Source: Deltaproteobacteria bacterium
GTDB taxonomy: Bacteria; Desulfobacterota; DSM-4660; Desulfatiglandales; HGW-15
Length of the DNA: 48,695 bases
Reading direction: 5' to 3'
Assembly: GCA_016930835.1 (NCBI GenBank)
Contig: JAFGGA010000030.1
Span: forward strand, 1 to 48,695
Below the pieces are notes generated by a model. That model did no database searches. It had not been told where the DNA came from and saw only the letters and a program-made list of their open reading frames with translations. The position numbers and the translations under genes were made by a program. Shown one piece after another: positions 17,413 to 24,850 of the stretch (its first letter is position 1; every line of letters starts with the position of its first letter).

Positions 17413-18132
17413 ATGGGTTCTATAATCAAAACGATAAGTTTATCATTGTTGTTGTTTTTGGGGATCGGCTCACTGACCTTTGGCGCGGGCGACCCTGCAT
17501 TAACGGGGACCTGGCAATACCGTGGATCTGAGGGGATAATCAACCTCGTTTTTCAATCCGATAATGTATTGGTGTTTGACGGGGAACCCATACAATATAG
17601 CCTCGTCCAGGGCGCCATCAGGATTCAGGACGATGGTGAAATAGTGGATTATCCCTACTCTTTTCAAGGACAAACCCTAGTGATCACATTTCCGGATGGT
17701 TATCAAATGCCGTTTGCCAGGGTAAGCGGGGAAATTTCACCGTCATCACCTTCCGTCCAGAGTGTTCCAGGTCAGGGCTCCGTGGATAGCAACGAACTGG
17801 CGCGTCAGATTGCCGGGATCTGGTGGGGGTATACCGGTTCTACCGAACGTAAAATTGGGCTCTGCCCTGGGGGAATCTATCACGATTACACCGAGTCATC
17901 ATACAGCGGTGGCTCCAGTGACTCCCTTGGGAACCCGTCCATGTCCTGGGGGGCCGCAGGTCAAAGTGGGGGTGCGGGCACCTGGCGTATCCAAGGTGAT
18001 TATCAACAAGGTCTTATTTTCGTTCAATACAATAATGGCAACCAGACTACCATTCAATACCAACAGTGTGGTGAGACCGGATGCTTACTGTTTAACGGCA
18101 ACAAACTATGCAGGGCCGGAAGATGCGAATAA
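17413..18132 (+). CDS. Exported protein of unknown function (239 aa)
   Basis: I choose the ATG at 17413 over a TTG at 17404; the SD-like AGGGGAGG at 17393-17400 is too close to the TTG. The N-terminus is a signal peptide (IIKTISLSLLLFLGIGSLTFG, cleavage near FGA-GD). The mature protein has two beta-rich halves, GTWQYRGSEGIINLVFQ and later a glycine/serine-rich domain with WGAAGQSGGAGTWRIQGDY, each with a 'GTW' motif typical of lipocalin-like or calycin repeats. Four cysteines lie at the C-terminus (CGETGC, LCRAGRC). I do not recognise a family. Probably periplasmic or outer-surface. Confidence 0.65.
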   Translation: MGSIIKTISLSLLLFLGIGSLTFGAGDPALTGTWQYRGSEGIINLVFQSDNVLVFDGEPIQYSLVQGAIRIQDDGEIVDYPYSFQGQTLVITFPDGYQMPFARVSGEISPSSPSVQSVPGQGSVDSNELARQIAGIWWGYTGSTERKIGLCPGGIYHDYTESSYSGGSSDSLGNPSMSWGAAGQSGGAGTWRIQGDYQQGLIFVQYNNGNQTTIQYQQCGETGCLLFNGNKLCRAGRCE

Positions 18133-18153
18133 AAACCCGGCGCTATTTAAAAT

Positions 18154-18176
18154 ACCCCATTTCCGTCTATTGGGGT
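18154..18176. terminator. Short hairpin between convergent genes
   Basis: ACCCCA (18154-18159) and TGGGGT (18171-18176) form a 6-bp stem in the 73-base gap between the exported protein gene and the convergent MFS gene. It may be a weak bidirectional terminator; there is no strong T-tract. Confidence 0.3.
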
Positions 18177-18205
18177 GCAATGATCAAGTAAGGTGATTTA
18201 GGGTT

Positions 18206-19429
18206 TTAGGGGTGGGATTCCGGTTTAACGTTCAATATCAAGACAATGGAGAGGAGGAGAATACCTGCGGCTGCGTACCAGATGAAGTGATAGCTTCCAT
18301 AAGTATCATAGATCCATCCCGTAAAGGTCGGTCCGATGATACCACCAATTGACGAGACTCCCAGCATGATCCCGATCATTCGCGGGAACAGTTTTCTACC
18401 GTAATATTCCCTCAGGATTGAGGCCCTGATCACCGCGAGTCCTCCGTAACCGGAAGAGAATAACAGGATGAAGAGGGCCAAAATAAATTGGTTATTCGCA
18501 AAATTTAAGAGAAAAACCCCTGTAGCCATGCATACATACGCAAGGCTCATGATATAGCGTTTATCATATCGATCCCCCAATCCGCCGAAACCGAATCGGC
18601 CCAGGATGCTGAGTAGGGGCAGGCTGGCTGTGACCAGACCGCCCGTGGATCGCGAGATATTTATTGTGGTGAGATAGGGCATGATATGGAGGAGTATGGA
18701 GCTTAGGACCAAAAAGCGGATGGATTCTGTAAGATTGATGAACAGAAACGATCTTTTCCGAAATGCCTTGATAAAAGGGAGATCGGTCTTTTCCTCTTGC
18801 GCACCTGCATCTTTATCAGTCGGATCGCTTTCAACACCATCGGGGAGATATCCATATGGCTCAGGATTGTCCCTGATAATAAAGGAAAGGGGGATACCCA
18901 GTGTCCACATTCCCACCCCCAAAATGATCAGGGTGTTCCTCCACCCATAAGCATCGATGAGAAAGACAACGAGGGGGATTATTAAGCCGCTACATCCAAA
19001 ACCGGTTGACATGAAGCCCAAGGCTTTACCGGAATTTTTATTAAACCAGTTGGTCACTGCCGTCATATTGGTCACATTGGTGCAGCCACCTGCTCCGAAT
19101 GATATAAGAAGGAATGCGGCATAAAACATAAGTAGGGATTGGGTCCTGCTGAGAAGGATCATTCCAAACCCGATGATGATGACACCGCAGAAGATGAGCT
19201 TCCTGGACCCGAAACGATGAACCAGAAAACCCACCAAAGGGGCCAGCAGCCCCATTTCAAGCCCCCGAAGACTGGAGGCTAGGGATATCTGGGCATAGCT
19301 CCACTTAAACTCCTCGGCTATGGGTTCAAAAAAGGCCGTGAAGCTGTAAAAGATTGTGCTTCCCACATAAAGGCTGATCAAAAAGCAGGAAAGAACGATC
19401 CACCATCCGTAAAAGATCTTCTGTTTCAT
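18206..19429 (-). CDS. Major facilitator superfamily transporter (monocarboxylate/oxalate-formate type)
   Basis: The start is set at the ATG at 19429 (407 aa), because the region further upstream has only a TTG and a non-membrane leader. About twelve hydrophobic helices are visible. The opening FYGWWIVLSCFLISLYVGST and the loop HRFGSRKLIFCG between helices 2 and 3 are typical of the MFS subgroup that includes oxalate:formate and monocarboxylate transporters. A hydrophilic central loop (about residues 190-220, NPEPYGYLPDGVESD) separates the two halves. The substrate cannot be deduced. It is divergent from the aldo/keto reductase-like gene, with 84 bases between the two starts. Confidence 0.85.
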   Translation of the reverse strand: MKQKIFYGWWIVLSCFLISLYVGSTIFYSFTAFFEPIAEEFKWSYAQISLASSLRGLEMGLLAPLVGFLVHRFGSRKLIFCGVIIIGFGMILLSRTQSLLMFYAAFLLISFGAGGCTNVTNMTAVTNWFNKNSGKALGFMSTGFGCSGLIIPLVVFLIDAYGWRNTLIILGVGMWTLGIPLSFIIRDNPEPYGYLPDGVESDPTDKDAGAQEEKTDLPFIKAFRKRSFLFINLTESIRFLVLSSILLHIMPYLTTINISRSTGGLVTASLPLLSILGRFGFGGLGDRYDKRYIMSLAYVCMATGVFLLNFANNQFILALFILLFSSGYGGLAVIRASILREYYGRKLFPRMIGIMLGVSSIGGIIGPTFTGWIYDTYGSYHFIWYAAAGILLLSIVLILNVKPESHP

Positions 19430-19513
19430 GGGGAGGGAACGTATCAGAACGGAAGGACATAGACAATAGACAATTGATATTTTAGAATGTATGAACAATA
19501 ATATTTTGAATAG

Positions 19514-20344
19514 ATGGGAACCAAAGCTATGAATGACAGCTTCTTATATCGGGATGTCCCGACATTTGGGAAACAGGTTTTTCGGCTCGGACTGGCAACC
19601 AATTATGGCATTGACGGCGATGATCTGGAATGGGCACTGGCTCAAGGCATGAACTATCTGTTTTGGACATCCCGGGCACGAAAGGTTACCCCAGCACTTA
19701 AAGCTGCCCTTAAAAGAGATCGGAAGCCTGTTATTTTGGCTTGCGGGCCTTTACTCGGATTTTTTGGTGGCAGTGTCAAGCGGGGTTGCGAACAGATACT
19801 TAAGGAGCTTGACACGGATTATATCGATATTTTTCAGCTCTTTTGGCTTGGTCGCACCAGCGCACTGACCCCGGCCACATTAGAAACCTTGATAACCCTT
19901 CGGGAGTCGGGTATGGTGAGGGCCATCGGTGTCAGTATTCATGATCGAGAGCGGGCGGGAAAGCTGGCCGGCGATTCTCCTTTGGACATGTTTATGATCC
20001 GTTATAATGCCGCCCATACCGGGGCGGAGCAGGACATATTCCCTTATCTGGCCAGGCGGAGGCCCGCTATGGTGGCCTACACAGCCACACGATGGGGCGC
20101 CCTCCTGAAACGTCCGAAAGGCTGGGAGGGGCCGGTGATGACGGCGGCTGATTGCTATCGTTTCTGCCTGAACAATCCCAATGTCGACCTGGTTCTGACA
20201 GGCCCGAAAGATCGTCGGCAACTCCAAGAGAATTTGAATCAGCTTCGTGAAAAAGGGCCATTATCAGAGGAGGAGCACAAATGGATGCGTGAATTCGGGC
20301 GGGTTGTCCACAAGGCAAGTTCCAGATTTACATTTGGATATTAG
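19514..20344 (+). CDS. Aldo/keto reductase-like protein lacking the catalytic tetrad (276 aa)
   Basis: Overall layout is that of an aldo/keto reductase TIM barrel: LKELDTDYIDIFQLFWLG, LRESGMVRAIGVSIHDRE, MIRYNAAHTGAEQDIFPYL and LTGPKDRRQLQENL are recognisable family blocks. The residues that normally form the tetrad appear absent. GMNYLFWTSRARK replaces the 'DTAxxYG' segment (no Asp, no Tyr), VILACG lacks the lysine, and LFW replaces the 'HWP' histidine. The cofactor-binding end is partly preserved. Starts at 19514 and 19529 are both possible; neither has a clear SD. The EFR1-type flavodoxin-ferredoxin gene begins 11 bases after it, suggesting joint function. Confidence 0.8.
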   Translation: MGTKAMNDSFLYRDVPTFGKQVFRLGLATNYGIDGDDLEWALAQGMNYLFWTSRARKVTPALKAALKRDRKPVILACGPLLGFFGGSVKRGCEQILKELDTDYIDIFQLFWLGRTSALTPATLETLITLRESGMVRAIGVSIHDRERAGKLAGDSPLDMFMIRYNAAHTGAEQDIFPYLARRRPAMVAYTATRWGALLKRPKGWEGPVMTAADCYRFCLNNPNVDLVLTGPKDRRQLQENLNQLREKGPLSEEEHKWMREFGRVVHKASSRFTFGY

Positions 20345-20355
20345 GTCATTTCAAT

Positions 20356-21246
20356 ATGAAGAGCATTGTTATCTATTTTTCCCTTACTGGGAGCACAAAA
20401 AAGGTCGCAAGGGCCGTTTATCAAGGTATGAGGGGACATTCGGACTTTTGTGATATAGCCAAAATGAGTGAAATCTCCGCCCACCGGTTAATCGATTATG
20501 ACTTAATTGCCCTGGGGAGTCCGGTTTGGGGTGGTGTTCCGTTAAATGTCAGGCTTTTCTTTAGCGCCGTCCCTTCTCTTAAAGGAAAACACGCTATTGC
20601 CTTTTGCACGCATGGTATCTTACCGGAGCCTTTTTTCCCACAGGTCATAAGCCTGCTAAAGAAAAAGGATCTTATCATCATCGGTATGAACGACTGGTAT
20701 GGGAGTGTGTTTCGACCGACGCTTCCGAAGCCATATTATACAGACGGACATCCCGATGAATTGGACTTGAAGGAGGCCGAGGTATTTGGGAGGGAAATGG
20801 TTGAATTGAGTCGGCGGATTGATAATGGTGAGACCGAACTCATTCCTACATTCCCCGAGACGCCCGAACTCCCACCCAGCAATCTCCCAAAACCTATGCC
20901 TACTCTGATGAAAGAAAAATGCCGCTTTCCGGAATGTCGGCTTTGCATGGATAACTGCCCGATGGAAGATATTGATCTCTCCGTGTCGCCTCCAAGATTT
21001 GCGAGGAACTGCACAAGTTGTTTTTTCTGTGAGATGATATGTCCCACCGGTGCTGTATACATAGATTATGAGGCCCGGGCCAAGGCGTCGCTGGGACGTG
21101 TGAAAGAGGTGTTCCTAAAACGATTGGAACAAGCGGAAGCGGAAGGGCGTTTTAGAAGACTTGTACCGAAAGAAGATATTGATCCCACGACACCCTATTA
21201 TAAGGTCTTCGATAAGCATCCCCGTTATGTAATCCCGGGAGACTGA
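20356..21246 (+). CDS. Flavodoxin-ferredoxin fusion (EFR1-type) electron-transfer protein (296 aa)
   Basis: Residues 1-150 form a flavodoxin-like domain with the FMN phosphate loop SLTGSTKKVA (9-18) and the GSPVWGGVPLN segment. Residues 185-235 bind two [4Fe-4S] clusters: Cys189-x4-Cys194-x2-Cys197-x3-Cys201-Pro (first spacing four instead of two) and Cys219-x2-Cys222-x2-Cys225-x3-Cys229-Pro. Proteins of this EFR1-like architecture are found in anaerobes; they probably carry electrons between ferredoxin and a flavin or radical enzyme. The gene starts 11 bases after the aldo/keto reductase-like gene. A proline-rich linker (FPETPELPPSNLPKPMP) joins the domains. Confidence 0.88.
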   Translation: MKSIVIYFSLTGSTKKVARAVYQGMRGHSDFCDIAKMSEISAHRLIDYDLIALGSPVWGGVPLNVRLFFSAVPSLKGKHAIAFCTHGILPEPFFPQVISLLKKKDLIIIGMNDWYGSVFRPTLPKPYYTDGHPDELDLKEAEVFGREMVELSRRIDNGETELIPTFPETPELPPSNLPKPMPTLMKEKCRFPECRLCMDNCPMEDIDLSVSPPRFARNCTSCFFCEMICPTGAVYIDYEARAKASLGRVKEVFLKRLEQAEAEGRFRRLVPKEDIDPTTPYYKVFDKHPRYVIPGD

Positions 21247-21441
21247 TGAAGAATATGCGTTTCTTCTGATCTTGCTGGTTCAAAAAGAAGAGCATTTGTT
21301 GACAAGATCGAATAAATACTTGCATATTCAACCAATTGATATAATAATTTCAGTCCTGCGTCTCGCATCGGTTTTATCCCCGGGTGCTTTAAGAATTCCG
21401 CTTTCTTTTCTAACATGCCAACCTTTTGTAAGGAGGTTATT

Positions 21442-22110
21442 ATGCACGTTGGACGTATCATGAAGACGGACCTTGTGACGGTTTCTATGGAGACCTCTTT
21501 GTTAGAGGCTCGAGAGATCCTTATGGAAAAAAAGATAGCCCATCTATTGGTTGTGGATAATAACAAGAAACTTCTCGGCGTGGTTTCGGACAGAAACCTT
21601 AAAGAGAATTGGGCTTCAAAGGTCACCACATTGAGTGCGCACGAGTTGAACTATCTTTTAGACAAGGTAAATGTCGGAATGATCATGAGTAAGGCCGTTA
21701 TTACGACGACACCGGACACAACCATTGAACGCGCCGCGCATATCCTTCAAACAAACAGGATCAGCGCGCTCCCTGTCCTTGCAAATGGAGATCTGGTTGG
21801 TATCATCACGACCAATGATGTCCTCGGCATCATCCTTCAAGCCATCGGAATCAACAAAGAAAGCCTGAGATTCTCTGTCCTAGTAAAAGATCACGTGGGG
21901 GTGATGGCTGATGTGACAAAGATATTAAAGGATGAAGATGTGAACATACGGAGTTTGTTCACATGGCCTGAAAAGGAATATCCGGGCGTTTATCAGCTCG
22001 TGATGCGAGTGGATGCCAAGGACGGTGAAAAGGCGATAAACGCCTTAACCGATCATGGTTATAAGGTACTAAAGGGATATACGAAGGATTTGTCTGCCTT
22101 TTTGCCCTAG
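21442..22110 (+). CDS. CBS-ACT domain protein (AcuB-like, 222 aa)
   Basis: The ATG at 21442 has an ideal SD (AAGGAGG), so I reject the longer frame from 21415. Two CBS domains occupy residues about 1-140 (MKTDLVTVSMETSLLEA and MSKAVITTTPDTTIERAA). A C-terminal ACT domain follows (about 145-215, SVLVKDHVGVMADVTKILKDE). CBS pairs sense adenylates and ACT domains sense amino acids or other small ligands. The family is often called AcuB in other bacteria, but its role there is not well defined. The gene is preceded by a 195-base gap and appears to be a single-gene unit. Confidence 0.85.
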   Translation: MHVGRIMKTDLVTVSMETSLLEAREILMEKKIAHLLVVDNNKKLLGVVSDRNLKENWASKVTTLSAHELNYLLDKVNVGMIMSKAVITTTPDTTIERAAHILQTNRISALPVLANGDLVGIITTNDVLGIILQAIGINKESLRFSVLVKDHVGVMADVTKILKDEDVNIRSLFTWPEKEYPGVYQLVMRVDAKDGEKAINALTDHGYKVLKGYTKDLSAFLP

Positions 22111-22331
22111 GCCATAAGAAAGGCTCAGGGCTGAAGGCGCAGGGCGCAAGGCCCGTAAAAAAAATCTATTCATTCATGACCCTGGATTTTGTGCCATATG
22201 CCTTGAGCCTTGACTTCATGCCTAACCTTCGCAACTCGTAAGCGACGTGATTTCTTTCTGGGGTAAACCAAAGCAGGGTTGCTTCAGCATCGGGCCTCCT
22301 CTAAAGTCATGAGGGTCTGATACCCTTAAGC
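22111..22331. repeat. Convergent gap with degenerate GGCGCAGGGCGCAAGGC-like repeats
   Basis: The stretch starts with a degenerate 7-mer-like tandem (GGCTCAGGGCTGAAGGCGCAG followed by GGCGCAAGGC, 22124-22151). A partial inverted match follows (GCCTTGAGCC, about 22201-22210). This pattern recurs between genes of many deltaproteobacteria as non-coding filler (general knowledge). No gene or clear terminator was seen. Confidence 0.35.
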
Positions 22332-23855
22332 TTATTGTGAACCCCCATATTGTTTTTTGATCCTTGCCCTGTCAGGGGATCCGTCCTCAAGCAGGGGGAA
22401 ATCCGTCACAAACGCCACATATTGGGGTTTCTTAAACCGGGCTATCCGTGCTCCCACGAAATCGATCAAATCCTCTTCCTTGATGCTTTCTCCCTTTTTC
22501 AATTTGCAGACCGCTTTGATCCCTTCCTTCCATTTGGGATCCGGTACGCCAAAAACCACTGTTTTTTCAACGGCAGGATGTTGAAGAATCACTTTCTCCA
22601 CCTCGGCGGGATAGACATTTTCCCCGCCGGGTTTGATAAGCTCCTTTTCAGGTTTGCGCCCCGCATACCAGAGAAAACCGTCTTCATCAAAACGGCCGAG
22701 ATCACCGGTGTGGTGCCAGCCTTCTCGAAATGTATAGGCCGTATCTTCGGGAAGATTCCAATAGCCCTTAAATACCATGGGGCCTTTCATGGTGATCTCC
22801 CCTATGTCACCAGCCGGAACCGGATGATCATAGTCATCCACCAACCTGACCTCCGCCAGGGGAATGGTTTTACCAGAGGAGCCTTTCCGATCATCATAGG
22901 CGCCGAAGGTCGCCACACAGGATGTCTCCGTCTGACCGTATAGGCAGTAAAAGGTGCCTCCGGTCATCTGCTGATATCTTTCAATGGTCTCCGGCGTCTC
23001 AATGCCTGTGGCGATTCTTAACGAAGCGATATTCTTGTTGGCCTTTCCGCATTCATCAAGAATGGATGAAAGCATGGGGGTGAATTCCATGAGGATGGAG
23101 ACCTTTTTCTCTTCAATGAGTTGTACGGCCTGGCCGGGATTGAAATTTTTCATGTTAACGTTCAAGGCCCCCGCATGGAAGCTTGTGGTAGCCATGAAAA
23201 GCCCGCCCGCGTGAAAAAGGGGAAGAAAGCTCAAGTGGACGTCTTGGGGGCTCAGATGATATCGATAACTGAAATGCATATTACCCAGCAGGATATTTTC
23301 ATGGCTTAATAAGGCCCCTCTAGGTCGGCCGGCCACGGCCGCAGTGTACATGATGATAAATCCGTCATCGGATAAGATTTCCTCTGGCTTGAAGTCACCA
23401 GGATTGTCTAGGAGCAAGTTAAGCTCCTGGAAATCTCCTCCTTCCCTCTCAAGATTGTAATACGCCTTAATAAAGATGAGGTGTTCTTTCAGCCCTTTGA
23501 TGAGATTCTGATATTCCATGTCCGCGAATAGAATGACAGGTTCACAGTCTTTCAGATTGAATTCCACTTCAGCAGGTGAAAGCCTCCAATTCAAAGGCAC
23601 GACAATGGCTCCAATGGCCGAGGCCGCCCCGTAAAGCAAAAAATATTCAAGGCTGTTCTTCCCTAATACGGCTATTCGGTCTCCTTTTTGAACCCCCGCC
23701 TTTTGAAGGCCACAGGCCAAGCGATCCACTTTGTTTTTAACTTGAAAGAAGGTCAGGGTTCGACCGTCTATCACATCCAACCAGGCATCCTTGTCTTTGT
23801 GTATAACCGCGTTTCGATTGATGACGTTATAAAACGTAAAGTCATAGATTCCCAT
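22332..23855 (-). CDS. AMP-dependent acyl-CoA synthetase-like protein with non-canonical motifs (507 aa)
   Basis: The ANL-superfamily fold is clear: YGQTETSCVATFGAYD, GWHHTGDLGRFDEDGFLWY and KPGGENVYPAEVE are the expected core motifs. The ATP phosphate-binding loop reads YTAAVAGRPRGALLSH instead of the usual YTSGTTGxPKG. The C-terminal A10 motif ends LLEDGSPDRARIKK, where the catalytic lysine of '(T/D)GK' is replaced by serine. A related 'AAVxGRPRGA' subgroup exists, so this is not simple decay. Activity may be altered. Last gene of the liv operon; SD AAGGAG present. Substrate unknown. Confidence 0.85.
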   Translation of the reverse strand: MGIYDFTFYNVINRNAVIHKDKDAWLDVIDGRTLTFFQVKNKVDRLACGLQKAGVQKGDRIAVLGKNSLEYFLLYGAASAIGAIVVPLNWRLSPAEVEFNLKDCEPVILFADMEYQNLIKGLKEHLIFIKAYYNLEREGGDFQELNLLLDNPGDFKPEEILSDDGFIIMYTAAVAGRPRGALLSHENILLGNMHFSYRYHLSPQDVHLSFLPLFHAGGLFMATTSFHAGALNVNMKNFNPGQAVQLIEEKKVSILMEFTPMLSSILDECGKANKNIASLRIATGIETPETIERYQQMTGGTFYCLYGQTETSCVATFGAYDDRKGSSGKTIPLAEVRLVDDYDHPVPAGDIGEITMKGPMVFKGYWNLPEDTAYTFREGWHHTGDLGRFDEDGFLWYAGRKPEKELIKPGGENVYPAEVEKVILQHPAVEKTVVFGVPDPKWKEGIKAVCKLKKGESIKEEDLIDFVGARIARFKKPQYVAFVTDFPLLEDGSPDRARIKKQYGGSQ

Positions 23856-23930
23856 GTGTACTCCTTGATTTAATTATAGTTAATCTCTTTTATAAAAAGT
23901 TATACAAGAAGGCATGATGGTTTTTTACCC

Positions 23931-24752
23931 TTACATCCAACGCTTTCGCCTTTTGTAGGATTTGACTTCTTTAAAAGACTTTCTTCCCCCGCCTTGTGTG
24001 ATGCCCATGTAAAATTCTTTTACATCCGGGTTGTCCTTTAGGTCCTTGGATAATCCTTCAAGGACGATTTTCCCGGATTCCATGATATAGGCGTAAGATG
24101 ATATCTCAAGGGCAATCTTGGCGTTCTGCTCCACTACAAGGATGGTGGTGGCTGTTTCTTTATTAACATTTTTTACATTTTCAAAGATTTCTTTTACCAG
24201 TAAAGGCGCCAAACCGAGGGATGGTTCATCGAGCATCAACATTTTGGGGGCCGCCATGAGGGCCCTGGCTATCGCGATCATTTGCTGTTCTCCGCCGGAA
24301 CAGTACCCTGCAAGTCGATTGGTGACTGGCCTCAGGGGCGGGAAATGATCATACATCTGCTGAATATCCATTTTAATATGTTGAGAACTATCCCTTCGGG
24401 TGATGGATCCGACCCGGATGTTTTCATCGACCGACAGGTGCTTAAAGACCCTTCTGCCTTCAGGCACCATAACCGCGCCCAGTTTTACGATTTCGGTCCC
24501 GAGAAGGTTGGTAATGTCTTTGTTATCGAATCGAATAAATCCATCTTTAATAAAGCCATTCTCCGGCTTAAGCAAACCGCTGATGGCTCGAAGCGTCGTC
24601 GTTTTGCCCGCACCATTGGTTCCCAGAAGGGCAACGATATCCTCAGCCCGTACATTCAGGCTGACCCCTCGAAGGACCTGGATGATATCGTTATAAACAA
24701 CTTCTATGTTGTTTATCTCCAGGAGAATAGGATTGGCGTCGTTTGTTTTCAT
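23931..24752 (-). CDS. livF: Branched-chain amino acid-type ABC transporter ATP-binding protein LivF
   Basis: Cytoplasmic ATPase of the HAAT (hydrophobic amino acid transporter) family. Walker A GTNGAGKTT near residue 42, signature YCSGGEQQMIAIARAL, Walker B MLMLDEPSLGLAP and the switch histidine region (VVEQNA) are intact. Length (273) exceeds the usual about 235 by an N-terminal segment (KTNDANPILLEINN) and a basic C-terminal tail (SFKEVKSYKRRKRWM). In the minus-strand operon it follows livK after a 98-base gap that contains a hairpin. The second acyl-CoA synthetase gene follows. Confidence 0.93.
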   Translation of the reverse strand: MKTNDANPILLEINNIEVVYNDIIQVLRGVSLNVRAEDIVALLGTNGAGKTTTLRAISGLLKPENGFIKDGFIRFDNKDITNLLGTEIVKLGAVMVPEGRRVFKHLSVDENIRVGSITRRDSSQHIKMDIQQMYDHFPPLRPVTNRLAGYCSGGEQQMIAIARALMAAPKMLMLDEPSLGLAPLLVKEIFENVKNVNKETATTILVVEQNAKIALEISSYAYIMESGKIVLEGLSKDLKDNPDVKEFYMGITQGGGRKSFKEVKSYKRRKRWM

Positions 24753-24800
24753 GGTCTTAGATCATAAGGGTTCTTGGTCAGGTGGTTTACCGTGCTGGAT

Positions 24801-24822
24801 GGCATCCCCGAAAGGGGATACC
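24801..24822. promoter_or_regulatory. Intercistronic hairpin between livK and livF
   Basis: GGCATCCCC, loop GAAA, GGGGATACC forms an 8-bp stem with one C/A mismatch and a GNRA-type loop on the plus strand (TTTC on the minus transcript). Hairpins downstream of binding-protein genes often protect the upstream mRNA and lower expression of the following genes, which would fit the high binding-protein demand (established pattern for binding-protein operons; applied here by inference). Confidence 0.5.
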
Positions 24823-24850
24823 ACCCGATCCTGCGACAGGAATAAAATAC

